Shown here one piece after another: positions 30,501-40,779 of a stretch of 64,000 nucleotides of DNA. Source of the stretch: Planctomycetota bacterium (GTDB lineage Bacteria > Planctomycetota > UBA1135 > UBA2386); NCBI GenBank assembly GCA_016716265.1, contig JADJWQ010000006.1, positions 62,001 through 126,000 of the forward strand, written 5' to 3'. Under the pieces are notes generated by a model. That model did not search any database, had not been told where the DNA came from, and saw only the letters and a list, made by a program, of their open reading frames with translations. Numbering within the stretch: the first letter of the stretch is position 1; the number at the start of each line of letters is the position of its first letter. The position numbers were made by a program, and so were the translations under genes.

Positions 30501-30650
30501 TACGGCACGGGCGAGGACGCGCTGGTCCGGATCGTCCGCGTGCGACCCGATCCGGGCGGCGGTAGCACGCCGCTGTCGAACCCCGTCCCCGTCGATGCCG
30601 GTCTCGCCGGCACCGACCAGACCACCCTGACCAGCGACCGGGAGGACTGA
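27543..30650 (+). CDS. Secreted VPS10/sortilin-like BNR propeller protein with inserted PDZ domain
   Basis: The product has 1035 residues with a signal peptide (LLLSSLLAAPCGSLLAQ). At least seven Asp-box/BNR motifs of type SxDxGxxW are visible (STDGGDTF, TRDGGESW, STDAGDTW, SDDRGESW, TTDGGETF, SDDDGHSW, SEDRGRTW), as in sortilin/VPS10 and exo-sialidase propellers. At about residues 316-397 a PDZ domain interrupts the propeller (RVTNDGPADKAGIEAGDVIVRVGEEAI), followed by a Gly/Pro/Arg-rich linker. The C-terminus has a FlgD-like segment (GLHVLQWDGRVAGG). It may bind peptides in the periplasm or outside (inference). A paralogue without PDZ starts 2 bp downstream. GGAG lies about 7 nt before the ATG. 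Confidence 0.85.
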   Translation: MPDSRAVSGRTWLLLSSLLAAPCGSLLAQDGSPPPTLAAALADGLAWRGLGPVNMGGRVTDIEVDAHDDARWFVGTGGGGLWRTTNAGTTWTQIFRDGGSASIGDVAVAPSDPNVVWVGTGEENARNSVQWGDGVYRSTDGGDTFQHAGLARTFQIGHIAIHPQDAKTVYVAALGTLWGPNPDRGVYRTRDGGESWERVLYLDDVTGCIDVRLDPENPAIVYACMYERARDGFDSNDPAVRFGAKSGFYRSTDAGDTWQRMTAGLPTCRWGRSGMSVYAKDPKTLFLIVETERSGWATGSERVGQTPAQQGNRAYMGLIGEDAATGDGAAITRVTNDGPADKAGIEAGDVIVRVGEEAIASYRELLRVIGAATGGEKAEIALLRGGEERTVTIEWGTRRGGGRPGGGPGGGGPGGGGPAADDPNTGPNSGRLGGQRENVQGDQGADGFETGGVFRSDDRGESWRRVNSLTDRPFYYSVIAVDPSSDQNVWSVGVPLFATTDGGETFDQVQRNIHVDFHALWIDPRDSDHVLVGGDGGLYETFDHAAHWQHIGNLSIGQFYHVDVDTADPYNVCGGLQDNGTWWGPSRTRWTDGIASDDWITIYGGDGFGAAFDPLDPNTVFATSQNGAVGAVDLLRAAVSRVQKPRGSYNWDTPFFLSHHNSRILYVAGNRVGRSLDRGRTTTEISADLGLTERGTATALAESPREAGLLYVGTDDGALWRSDDDGHSWEPLHEKLIGLAGPRYVSSIEPSHHATDRVYVTFEGHRSNDFATYVMVSEDRGRTWKSLADGLPHEAPAHVIVEDSRNADLLLCGTELTCHASLDRGATWCELGNGLPTVQVRDLAIQDRDADVVAATHGNGVFVLDLGPLRQTTRDIAASKRHLFEPEPVTQWTMRSRSYLGHREWSAPNPAPGTTIYLWLQEPPAENAREVTIHALDGGVVGTLEVPARAGLHVLQWDGRVAGGGGEGRGRGRGRTPAAPGTYSVRYGTGEDALVRIVRVRPDPGGGSTPLSNPVPVDAGLAGTDQTTLTSDRED

Positions 30651-30652
30651 CG

Positions 30653-33349
30653 ATGCTCCTGCTCAGCGACATCACGAAGCTCGCCGCGGTACTCGCCGCC
30701 GCGACCCTCGCGCTGCCGGCGCGCCCGGCCGCGCAGAGCGACGCGCCGTTCGTGCGCGACGACGTCCTCGCCCGCCTGCAGTGGCGCACGGTCGGTCCGC
30801 CGAACTTCGGTGGCCGGATCGTCGACATCGAGGCCGACCCCACCGACCGATTCACCTTCTACGTGGTGACGGCGACCGGCGGACTGCACAAGACGACGAA
30901 CAACGGCACGACGTTCACGTCGATCTTCCGGGACGCCGGCGTGTTCTCGCTGGGCGACCTCGCCGTCGCGCCGTCGAACGGCCGGATCCTGTATCTCGGC
31001 ACCGGCGAGCCGAACAACCAGCGCAGCTCGTACTGGGGCGACGGCGTGCACCGGTCGAGCGACGGCGGCGCGACCTGGCAGCACGTCGGGCTCGACGGCA
31101 CCGACCACATCGGCCGGATCGCCGTGCACCCGACCGACCCGGACGTCGCCTACGTGGCGGCGCTCGGCGCGCTGTATCGCGCCAACCGCGACCGCGGTAT
31201 CTACCGCACGCGCGACGGCGGCAAGACGTGGGACTGCGTCAAGTGGATCAGCGAGGACGTCGGCTTCGTCGACGTCGCGCTCCAGCCCGGCGCACCGGAG
31301 GTCGTGCTGGCGGCCAGCTACGAGCGGCGGCGGCGCGCCTGGGACTTCCGCGACGGCGGCCCCGGCAGTGGCATCTGGCGCAGCACGAACGGCGGTGACG
31401 ACTGGACGCAGGTCAAGGGCATCCCGTCCGGGGAGGTCGGCCGCATCGGCCTCGTGTTCCACCCGCAGCAGCGCGACGTCTGCTATGCGATCGTCGAGAA
31501 CCTCGCACCCGACCCGAACGCGCGCCGCCGCGGCGACGTGATCGGCGGTGAGGTCTACAAGTCGACCGACGCCGGCGCGACCTGGAAGAAGGTCAGCGAC
31601 CGCGCGGTCGGCGGCGCACCCCATTACTACTACGGCCAGATCTCCGTCGACCCGGCCGACGCCGATCACCTCTGGGTGCTCGGCGTGCAGGTGTACGAGT
31701 CGAAGGACGGCGGCAAGACGTGGAGCACCGACTTCGCGGACCGGCTGCACGCCGACCACCACGCATTGTGGATCGATCCGCTCGATCCGCGGCGCGCGTT
31801 GATCGGCAACGACGGCGGGCTCGCGCAGACGCGCGACGGCGGCCGGACCTGGGACGCCTGCGACTACTTGTCGCTCGGCCAGTACTACGCGGTCGCAGTC
31901 GACCAGCGCGAGCCGTACACGATCTACGGCGGCACGCAGGACAACGGCACCTGGGGCATCCCGTCGCGCCCGACGACGACGCAGGGGCTGACCCGCCGCG
32001 ACGCGATGCGGATCGGCGGAGGCGACGGCTTCCAGGTCGCGGTCGACTGGACCGACCCGGACGTCGTCTACGGCGAGTCCCAGTTCGGCGCGCTGTTCCG
32101 CTACCACCTCGACACCGGCCGCCGCGCCGGCATCAAGCCGCGCGGCCGCCGAGGTGACCCCGCGCTGCGCTTCAACTGGATGTCGCCGCTCGCGCTGTCG
32201 GGCCACAATCCGCGCACCCTCTACTTCGGCAGCCAGTACGTGCACCGCTCGCGCAACCGGGGCGACGACTGGGACATCATCAGTCCGGACCTGACGACCG
32301 ACGACGCCGAGAAGCTCGCCGGCGACGTCCCGCACTGCACGATCACGACGATCGCCGAGTCGCCGCGCCAGCCCGGCCTGCTGTGGGTCGGCACGGACGA
32401 CGGCCGCGTGTGGGTGACGCGTGACGACGGCGAACGCTGGGAGGAGCTCAGCGACCGGTTCCCGGGCCTGCCCCGCGGGCTGTGGGTCAGCCGCGCAGAG
32501 GCCTCTCCCCACGACCCGGGCCGCGCCTACGTGGCGTTCACCGGCTATCGCGAGGACCTGCGCGACCCGTTCCTCTACCTGACGACCGACGGCGGCCAGT
32601 CGTTCCGCAGCATCGTGCACGACCTGCCAGCGAACGCGTCGATCAACGTCGTGCGCGAGCACCCGCGCAACGCGGACTGCGTCCTGGTCGGCACCGAGTT
32701 CGGCGTGCACGTCTCGTTCGACGGGGGCGGCTCCTGGCACCCGCTCGGCAGTGGCCTGCCGACCTGCGCAGTCCACGACCTCGTCGTGCACCCGCGCGAG
32801 GACGACGTGATCGCCGCGACGCACGGCATGGGGCTGTGGATCCTGGCGGCCGAGCCGCTCACCGAGCTGTCGGGCGCCGTGCTCGAGGAGCCGCTGCACG
32901 TGTTCCGGCCGCGCGACGGCGTCCGCCTGCGCAACGCGTTCGCCCCGGTGCGCTACCCCGGCGCGCGCGGCTGGGAGGCCGACCGCTTCGAGAGCCAGGC
33001 GCGGTTCTGGTACTACCTCGGCGCGCCCGGCGAGGACCGCCCGGAGATCGAGGTGTTCGACGCAGCGGGCGAGCGGCTGTTCCGGGCGCAGGGCGAGCGC
33101 GAGGCCGGGCTGCACGAAGTCGTGTGGCGCGAGCGGCGCCGCGGCCCGCAGGGCGGCGGCCCGGCCGCGGCCGGCGGTGCCGGCGACTACCTGCTGCGCG
33201 TGACGCTGGGCGACCGCAAGGTCGAGCGCACGTTCCGCGTGCGCGCGCCGGCCGACGGCTCGGCGTCACTGCGCGCGGACCAGGAGCCGATCGTGCTCGG
33301 TGCCGACGACGACGAGCACGACGAGCGCGGCGCCGAACGCGATCGCTGA
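30653..33349 (+). CDS. Secreted VPS10/sortilin-like BNR propeller protein
   Basis: The product has 898 residues with a signal peptide (AAVLAAATLALPARPAAQ). It shares the layout of its upstream neighbour (WRTVGPPNFGGRIVDIE against WRGLGPVNMGGRVTDIE) and has about ten Asp-box motifs (SSDGGATW, TRDGGKTW, STNGGDDW, STDAGATW, SKDGGKTW, TRDGGRTW and others) but no PDZ insertion. The C-terminus has a FlgD-like strand pair (GLHEVVWRERRRG) and an acidic tail. The gap of 2 bp to the first propeller gene implies co-expression, perhaps as a heteromer. The role is unknown. Confidence 0.85.
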   Translation: MLLLSDITKLAAVLAAATLALPARPAAQSDAPFVRDDVLARLQWRTVGPPNFGGRIVDIEADPTDRFTFYVVTATGGLHKTTNNGTTFTSIFRDAGVFSLGDLAVAPSNGRILYLGTGEPNNQRSSYWGDGVHRSSDGGATWQHVGLDGTDHIGRIAVHPTDPDVAYVAALGALYRANRDRGIYRTRDGGKTWDCVKWISEDVGFVDVALQPGAPEVVLAASYERRRRAWDFRDGGPGSGIWRSTNGGDDWTQVKGIPSGEVGRIGLVFHPQQRDVCYAIVENLAPDPNARRRGDVIGGEVYKSTDAGATWKKVSDRAVGGAPHYYYGQISVDPADADHLWVLGVQVYESKDGGKTWSTDFADRLHADHHALWIDPLDPRRALIGNDGGLAQTRDGGRTWDACDYLSLGQYYAVAVDQREPYTIYGGTQDNGTWGIPSRPTTTQGLTRRDAMRIGGGDGFQVAVDWTDPDVVYGESQFGALFRYHLDTGRRAGIKPRGRRGDPALRFNWMSPLALSGHNPRTLYFGSQYVHRSRNRGDDWDIISPDLTTDDAEKLAGDVPHCTITTIAESPRQPGLLWVGTDDGRVWVTRDDGERWEELSDRFPGLPRGLWVSRAEASPHDPGRAYVAFTGYREDLRDPFLYLTTDGGQSFRSIVHDLPANASINVVREHPRNADCVLVGTEFGVHVSFDGGGSWHPLGSGLPTCAVHDLVVHPREDDVIAATHGMGLWILAAEPLTELSGAVLEEPLHVFRPRDGVRLRNAFAPVRYPGARGWEADRFESQARFWYYLGAPGEDRPEIEVFDAAGERLFRAQGEREAGLHEVVWRERRRGPQGGGPAAAGGAGDYLLRVTLGDRKVERTFRVRAPADGSASLRADQEPIVLGADDDEHDERGAERDR

Positions 33350-33371
33350 GCGGGCCGGCGCCGCGCTCGGC

Positions 33372-33908
33372 TCACTCGAGCTCCGGACCGTCGCGCCACT
33401 CGTCGACGGTGTCGCGGTCCGGGAAGCCGAAGCCGTCGGCGTCGAGCAGCAGCGCGACGACCGCGCCGATCACGTGGATCCGCAGCAGCGCGAGGTCCTT
33501 CTCGGGCCGGCCGAGCGTGCCGATCTCACGCTCGACGTCCGCGGGCGTCAGCCCGTGAAGCTGGAACAGCGCATGGCTCGCCCCGTTCAGCGCCGCGATC
33601 CACGCCGAGCGATGCTGCGTCGGGATACGGATCGCCAGCCCGTCGTCCGGCTGCGGATCCCCGAGCGAGCGCAGGTCCTCGCGGACGATCGCCGCTCGCG
33701 ATGCGAACAGGTGCTCGAGCTCCGGATGGACCAGCCGCCGCCACTGGGCGTCGTCCTCGTCGGAGTCGAAGGTCGCCGGCAGCAGCCGGCCGCGGACGCG
33801 CGGATCGTCGCTCTCCAAGAGCTCCGGCACGCGGATCAGCGTGTCGGCGACCAGCATCGACAGCTCGGCGAGCACGACGGTGCCATCGGCCTGGACGGTC
33901 CACTTCAT
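33372..33908 (-). CDS. DUF2017 family protein
   Basis: The product has 178 residues, mostly helical, with LVHPELEHLFASRAAIVREDL and a central RIPTQHRSAWIAALNGASHAL. These match the DUF2017 pattern known next to clpS in Actinobacteria. It lies directly downstream of clpS on the same strand (73-bp gap), supporting the assignment and a link to ClpS/Clp proteolysis. No catalytic residues are evident. Confidence 0.75.
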   Translation of the reverse strand: MKWTVQADGTVVLAELSMLVADTLIRVPELLESDDPRVRGRLLPATFDSDEDDAQWRRLVHPELEHLFASRAAIVREDLRSLGDPQPDDGLAIRIPTQHRSAWIAALNGASHALFQLHGLTPADVEREIGTLGRPEKDLALLRIHVIGAVVALLLDADGFGFPDRDTVDEWRDGPELE

Positions 33909-33981
33909 CTCGGCTCCGGGTTGCCGCTTCGACGGTGCGGTCGTGGCCCCCGCGACATCCGACTCGTCGGGCTCATCGGGA

Positions 33982-34308
33982 TCACGCGTCGCTCTGCTCG
34001 AGCGTCGCGAGCAGGTGGTGGGACTGCAGCTTCTGCACGTAGACCTCGGCCGACTCGCGCGCGCCGGTCCAGACGACGGCGCGGCCGGTGTGGTGGACGC
34101 GCAGCATCAGGCTCTCCGCCTTGCCCTCGGGATAGCCGAAGACCTGCACGAACACGCGCGTCACGTAGGGCATCGGCGTGATCGGGTCGTCGTGGACGAT
34201 GACGTTCCACGGTCGGCCGAGCCGCGTGACGGTCGTCGTCTCGGTGCTCTCCTCGGTCTCGGTCGCCGCCCGCACCGAGCTCCGGAACCGTGTCGCTGCC
34301 ATGCCCAT
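33982..34308 (-). CDS. clpS: ATP-dependent Clp protease adaptor ClpS
   Basis: From ATG 34308 the product has 108 residues (ATG 34302 is an alternative). The ClpS fold is clear: WNVIVHDDPITPMPYVTRVFVQVFGYPEGKA, the HHTGRAVVWTG strand, and the final helix. The HDDP loop replaces the usual NDDxT. ClpS delivers N-degron substrates with bulky N-terminal residues to ClpA/C. It is divergent to the MATE gene 56 bp away and is followed by DUF2017. Confidence 0.92.
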   Translation of the reverse strand: MGMAATRFRSSVRAATETEESTETTTVTRLGRPWNVIVHDDPITPMPYVTRVFVQVFGYPEGKAESLMLRVHHTGRAVVWTGARESAEVYVQKLQSHHLLATLEQSDA

Positions 34309-34364
34309 GGCGCGGCGATCGTATCGCCCGCCCGGGGTCGCCGGTATCCTCTCGGCCCCTCCCG

Positions 34365-35735
34365 ATGCCCGCCGACGCACCGCGCCCACTCCACGTCCTC
34401 GCGCTGCCGCTGGTCGCCTCGTTCACGCTGCGGTTCGCGTTCGGCATGGTGGATCTGGTCTACGCTGGCTACCTGCCGGACAGCCGCGCCGCGGTCGCCG
34501 CGATCGCGTTCTACATCCCGTTCCAGGAGATCTACGTCGCGACCTGGGTCGGGCTGTCGGCCGGCTACACCGCCGCGTTGAGCGCCGCCTTCGGCCGCCG
34601 TGACCAGGCCGCCGTCGCACGCCTGCAGCGCAGCATGCGGCGGCTCCTGTACGCGATCGTGCCGGCGCTGTCGCTGCTCGGCGGCGCGGTGTGGTTCGCG
34701 GTGCCCTGGTTCGGCCTCGAGGACGCGCTGACGCGGGCGTTCCGCGTCTACGGCACGACGATGTTGATCGGCATGCCGCTGACCGGCTTCTGGTCGATCC
34801 ACCCGGACTCGATCGTCAAGGCGCACCACGACACGCGCTCGACGATGGTCGCCGGGATGTCCGCGACGCTCACGAACGTCGCGCTGAACTCGACGTTCGT
34901 GTTCGTATTCGGGTGGGGGCTGTTCGGCATCGCCGTGGCGACGGTCGTCTCGCGCCTCGTCGCGCTCGCCTACTCCTCCTGGCGTGCCCGTGCGCTCGAG
35001 GCGACGCGGCTCGCCGAGGCCGACTGGTCGCAAGACGGCGCCGCGACCGAACCGCGCGGCCCGCTTCTCGAAATCGTCACGCTCGGCCTGCCGTCGACGC
35101 TGACCTACGCGCTGACGGCCGCCGAGGGCGGCCTCGTCAACCGCCTGCTGACGAGCGCCGAGGAGTCGACGGTCGCGATCGCGAGCTACGGGGTCTTCTA
35201 CAACCTGCAGCGGCTCGCGCTGATGCCGACGGTCGCCTGTGCGGTCGCGGTGCTGCCATTCGTCGCGCGCCTCGTGCCGGCCGGCCACCACGCGCAGGTC
35301 GCCCGCGATCTGCGCCGCGTCGCGCTGCTCGCCGCCGCGTTCGCGCTGGCGTTCACGCTGCCGGCCGGCGTGCTGTTCCCGAGCGAGGTCGGCGCGTTCT
35401 TCCTGTCGGACGCCGACGCCAGCTCGCTCGACGCGCCGCTGACCCGCTCGCTGCTGCGCCTGCTGCCGCTATCGACGCTCGCGATGCTGCCGTTCCTGCT
35501 GCTGCGCCCGGTGTTCGAGGCGCTGCGCCGGCCGCGGCTCGGCGTGCGGCTCACCGTGCTCCGCTTCGTCGTGTTCGCGTGGCCGGCGCTGCTCGGCGGC
35601 TTCTGGCTCGCCGGGCACGCCGGCATCCCCCGGCCGGTCGGGCTGGTCGCAGGCTTCGTGGTCGCCGGTGCGCTCGGCTCGCTGGCGACCGTCACGCTGG
35701 TCGCACGCAGCCTGCGTGCGGCGGCGCAGACCTGA
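34365..35735 (+). CDS. MATE family efflux transporter
   Basis: The product has 456 residues with about twelve membrane helices and the MATE/MOP arrangement: two homologous halves, with LALPLVASFTLRFAFGMVDLVYAGYL at the start and AGMSATLTNVALNSTFVFVFGWGLFGIAVATVVSRL at the end of the first half. Members export cationic drugs or metabolites using Na+ or H+. The start ATG at 34365 lies 14 nt after a TATCCT hexamer. It converges on the EVE gene with a 9-bp gap. Confidence 0.85.
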   Translation: MPADAPRPLHVLALPLVASFTLRFAFGMVDLVYAGYLPDSRAAVAAIAFYIPFQEIYVATWVGLSAGYTAALSAAFGRRDQAAVARLQRSMRRLLYAIVPALSLLGGAVWFAVPWFGLEDALTRAFRVYGTTMLIGMPLTGFWSIHPDSIVKAHHDTRSTMVAGMSATLTNVALNSTFVFVFGWGLFGIAVATVVSRLVALAYSSWRARALEATRLAEADWSQDGAATEPRGPLLEIVTLGLPSTLTYALTAAEGGLVNRLLTSAEESTVAIASYGVFYNLQRLALMPTVACAVAVLPFVARLVPAGHHAQVARDLRRVALLAAAFALAFTLPAGVLFPSEVGAFFLSDADASSLDAPLTRSLLRLLPLSTLAMLPFLLLRPVFEALRRPRLGVRLTVLRFVVFAWPALLGGFWLAGHAGIPRPVGLVAGFVVAGALGSLATVTLVARSLRAAAQT

Positions 35736-35744
35736 GCGCGCCAC

Positions 35745-36254
35745 TCACCAGCGCGCGCGGCTGCCGGCCAGCCCGAGCACGGCGCGCCACTCGTCGGCCG
35801 TCACCGGCTGGACCGACAGGCGCGCGCCGCGGCGCAGGACCAGCATGTCGCGCAACGCCGGCTCGGCGGCGAGCGCCGCGCGCGTGACGGGAGCCGCGAA
35901 GCGCTCGACGAACTCGACGTCGACCATCAGCCAGGTCGGCGCGCCGGGGTCGGACCTCGGGTCGAAGTACGGCGACGACGGGTCCCACGCGTGATGGTCG
36001 GCGTAGGCAGCGCGGCAGACGCGGGCGATCCCGACGACCGCGAGCGGGTCCGCGTTGGAGTGGTAGAACAGCACGCCGTCACCGACGGCGACGTCGTCGC
36101 GCAGCAGGTTGCGCGCCTGGTAGTTGCGGACCCCTTCCCAGCAGGTCCTGCGGTCGCGCGCGAGATCGTCGATCGAGTAGACGGCGGGCTCGGACTTGAA
36201 CAGCCAGTAGCGCCGGGACGCGGTCGCGCCGCGCCGGGTTCGGGTCGCTGCCAT
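35745..36254 (-). CDS. EVE domain-containing protein
   Basis: The product has 169 residues. The EVE signatures are present: YWLFKSEPAVYSIDDL, WEGVRNYQARNLLRD, VGDGVLFYHSNADP and VVGIARV. EVE is a PUA-like fold that binds modified bases in RNA or DNA. A basic N-terminus of about 15 residues precedes the domain. The start lies 4 bp after the stop of the upstream PilB-like gene, so it is the last gene of that operon. Confidence 0.92.
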   Translation of the reverse strand: MAATRTRRGATASRRYWLFKSEPAVYSIDDLARDRRTCWEGVRNYQARNLLRDDVAVGDGVLFYHSNADPLAVVGIARVCRAAYADHHAWDPSSPYFDPRSDPGAPTWLMVDVEFVERFAAPVTRAALAAEPALRDMLVLRRGARLSVQPVTADEWRAVLGLAGSRARW

Positions 36255-36258
36255 GGGC

Positions 36259-37959
36259 TCAGACGGTCTCGTGGATGGTCTCGCGCAGCACCTCGTCGAC
36301 CGTCGTCACGCGGTCGTGGATCGCGCGCAGTCCCGCCGCGCGCAGCGTGCGCATGCCGGTCTCGCGCGCGATCCTGGTCAGCTCGCCGGTGCTCGCCGCA
36401 TCGAGGATCGCGGTGCGCAGCCGCTCGTCGAGCACCAGGATCTCGCCGAGCGCCATCCGACCGCGATAGCCGGTGAAGTTGCAGGCGTCGCAGCCCTGAC
36501 CGCGCGCGAACCGCGCGTCGCCGACGTCCTCGCGCCGCAGCCCGAGCTCGTGCAGCACGTCGTCGCTCGGCTCGTACTCGACCCGGCAGCGATCGCAGAT
36601 GCGCCGCACGAGGCGCTGCGCGACCACCGCCTGCACGGTCGCCGTCAGCAGGAACGGCTCGACCCCGATGTCGATCAGGCGCGCGATCGCGGACGGCGCG
36701 TCGTTCGTGTGCAGCGTCGAGAACACCAGGTGACCGGTCAGGCTCGCCTCGATCGCGGTCTGCGCGGTCTCGCGATCGCGGATCTCGCCGACCAGGATCA
36801 CGTCGGGGTCCTGGCGCAGGATCGTGCGCAGCACGCGCGCGTAGGTCACACCGATGTCGTCGTTGACCGGGATCTGCACGATGCCTTCGAGGTCGTACTC
36901 GACCGGGTCCTCGACCGTGATGACCTTGACGTCCTCACGGTTCACCTCGTTCAGCATCGCGTAGAGCGTCGTCGTCTTGCCGGAGCCGGTCGGGCCGGTC
37001 ACCAGCACGATGCCGTGCGGCAGCGTCAGGAGCCGCTCGAGGTCGACGCGCTCGTGGTCCGCGAAGCCGAGGTTGCCGAGGTCGAGCGACACGACCGAGC
37101 GGTCGAGCACGCGCATGACGCACGACTCGCCGAACATGGTCGGCAGCGTCGACACGCGCAGGTCGACCGGCTTGCCGCCGACCGTCAGCTCGATGCGACC
37201 GTCTTGGGGCAGGCGCGTCTCCGCGATGTCGAGGTCGGCCATCACCTTGACGCGGGAGATCAATGCGACGGCGAGGTGCGGCGGCGGCGCCTCGAGCTCG
37301 TAGAGCACGCCGTCGACGCGGTAGCGCATCTTGAACTCGGCTTCGAACGGCTCGAGGTGGATGTCGGAGGCCTTGTCGCGGATCGCCTGGTAGAGGATGT
37401 AGTTCAGCAGCTTGACGACCGGGGCGGCCGACGCCATCGCCGCCTTGTCCTCGAGGTCGAACTTCGCGCCCTCGCGCGACAGCTCGGCGACCAGCTCCTG
37501 CAGCTTGCCGCGGCCCGGCCCACCGTCGTCGCGGTAGGCGGCGTCGAGCGCCGACTTCAGGCGCGCCTCGTCGGCGACGACGCCGTGCACCTCCATGCCG
37601 GCCGTGAACCCGAGGTCGGGGAGCACCGACACGTTCAGCGGGTCGCCGAGCGCGACCGTCAGCACACCGCCGTCGATGCGCAGCGGCAGCACACCGAATG
37701 CCCGCGCCGTCCCGGCATCGATCCTGGCGATCGCGGCGGCATCGGGCGTGACGGTCGCGAGGTCGACGAAGTCCAGACCCGCCTGCGCCGCCAGGCCGCG
37801 CGCGAGCCCGGCCTCGTCGAGGTGACCGAGCTCGACGAGCAGCTCGCCGAGCCGGCCCTGCCGCTCGCGCTGGACCATCAGCGCCTCCTGTACCTGGCCC
37901 TCGTGGACGAGTCCGAGGTCCTTCAGGACCTGTCCGAGCAGACGTCGCGGACCGGCCAT
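36259..37959 (-). CDS. PilB/GspE-family secretion ATPase
   Basis: From ATG 37959 the product has 566 residues; an in-frame GTG at 37977 would add six. An MshEN-like N-terminal region (GQVLKDLGLVHEGQVQEALMV, LGELLVELGHLDE) precedes the ATPase with Walker A GPTGSGKTTTLY, Asp box DVKVITVEDPVEY, Walker B VILVGEIRDRET and His box. A C4 zinc element (CDRC...CDAC) lies in the C-terminal part. The family powers type IV pilus assembly or type II secretion. It follows pilT within 5 nt. Confidence 0.93.
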   Translation of the reverse strand: MAGPRRLLGQVLKDLGLVHEGQVQEALMVQRERQGRLGELLVELGHLDEAGLARGLAAQAGLDFVDLATVTPDAAAIARIDAGTARAFGVLPLRIDGGVLTVALGDPLNVSVLPDLGFTAGMEVHGVVADEARLKSALDAAYRDDGGPGRGKLQELVAELSREGAKFDLEDKAAMASAAPVVKLLNYILYQAIRDKASDIHLEPFEAEFKMRYRVDGVLYELEAPPPHLAVALISRVKVMADLDIAETRLPQDGRIELTVGGKPVDLRVSTLPTMFGESCVMRVLDRSVVSLDLGNLGFADHERVDLERLLTLPHGIVLVTGPTGSGKTTTLYAMLNEVNREDVKVITVEDPVEYDLEGIVQIPVNDDIGVTYARVLRTILRQDPDVILVGEIRDRETAQTAIEASLTGHLVFSTLHTNDAPSAIARLIDIGVEPFLLTATVQAVVAQRLVRRICDRCRVEYEPSDDVLHELGLRREDVGDARFARGQGCDACNFTGYRGRMALGEILVLDERLRTAILDAASTGELTRIARETGMRTLRAAGLRAIHDRVTTVDEVLRETIHETV

Positions 37960-37963
37960 CGGA

Positions 37964-39031
37964 TCAGGCGCCCCCACCCATCTTCTGCTCCAGCGCCTTC
38001 GCGTCGAACGCGCGCTCGAGCGCGGCCTCGCGAGCGATGCGCCCGGCCCGATACAGCTCGAGCAGCGAATCGTCGAGCAGCATCATCCCCTGCCGGCGAC
38101 TAGTCTGGATCACCGACGGGATCTTGAAGGTCTCGGTCTTGCGGATGTGGTTCTCGATCGCCGCATTGCAGATCATCACCTCGAAGGCGGCGACCCGGCC
38201 GGACTCGTCGACGTTCGGCACGAGGATCTGCGAGATCACCGCGACGAGCGCGACCGCGAGCTGGGCGCGGATCTGCTCCTGCTGCTCGGTCGGGTACTGG
38301 TCGATGATGCGATCGACGGTGCGCGCGGCGCCGGTCGTGTGCAGCGTGCCGAACACCAGGTGGCCCGTCTCCGCCGCGGTGATCGCGGCCGACGTCGTCT
38401 CGAGGTCACGCATCTCACCGAGCAGGATGACGTCGGGGTCCTGGCGCAGCGCGCGCCGCATCGCCTCCCCGAAGCTCGCGACGTCGGTGCCGACCTCGCG
38501 CTGCGTGACCTGGCTCTTCTTGTGCGCGTGCACGAACTCGATCGGGTCCTCGATCGTGATGATGTGGACGTCGCGGTTGCGGTTGATCCAGTCGAGCATC
38601 GTCGCGAGCGTCGTCGTCTTGCCGGAGCCGGTCGGACCGGTGACCAGCACGAGCCCGCGGTGCATCGTCAACAGGTCGCGCACGGCCGCTGGCAGGCCGA
38701 TCTGCTCGAACGACAGCATCCGGTCCGGGATGCGTCGCATCACGGATGCGCGCGTCCCTCGCTGCGTGAACACGCTGACGCGGAACCGGCACATGTCACG
38801 ATGCGCGATGCCGAAGTCGGAGCTGCCGACCTCCTCCAGCTCGCGGCGGTTCCGCTCGGGAGTGATCTCGTGGACCATCCGTTCGAGGTCCTCGCCGGTG
38901 AGCCGCGCCTGCCCCTCGATCTCGACGAGGTGGCCATTGATGCGGAGCACCGGGGCGCGGCCCTCGGACAGGTGCAGATCGGACGCGCCGCGCTCGTGGC
39001 AGGCGTCCATCAGGGCGAGGATGTCGTGCAT
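37964..39031 (-). CDS. pilT: Twitching motility/pilus retraction ATPase PilT
   Basis: The product has 355 residues. PilT marks are present: SDLHLSEGRAPVLRINGHL at the start, Walker A GPTGSGKTTTLA, IITIEDPIEFVH, the Walker B region VILLGEMRDLET, GHLVFGTLHTTGA, and IPSVIQTSRRQGM. It retracts type IV pili. The start is the ATG at 39031; the frame stays open through the homopolymer upstream and would add a polyproline stretch, which is rejected. It lies between two PilB-like genes. Confidence 0.93.
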   Translation of the reverse strand: MHDILALMDACHERGASDLHLSEGRAPVLRINGHLVEIEGQARLTGEDLERMVHEITPERNRRELEEVGSSDFGIAHRDMCRFRVSVFTQRGTRASVMRRIPDRMLSFEQIGLPAAVRDLLTMHRGLVLVTGPTGSGKTTTLATMLDWINRNRDVHIITIEDPIEFVHAHKKSQVTQREVGTDVASFGEAMRRALRQDPDVILLGEMRDLETTSAAITAAETGHLVFGTLHTTGAARTVDRIIDQYPTEQQEQIRAQLAVALVAVISQILVPNVDESGRVAAFEVMICNAAIENHIRKTETFKIPSVIQTSRRQGMMLLDDSLLELYRAGRIAREAALERAFDAKALEQKMGGGA

Positions 39032-39053
39032 GGGAGGGAGACGTCTGGGGGCG

Positions 39054-40775
<1,722 letters not shown>

Positions 40776-40779
<4 letters not shown>

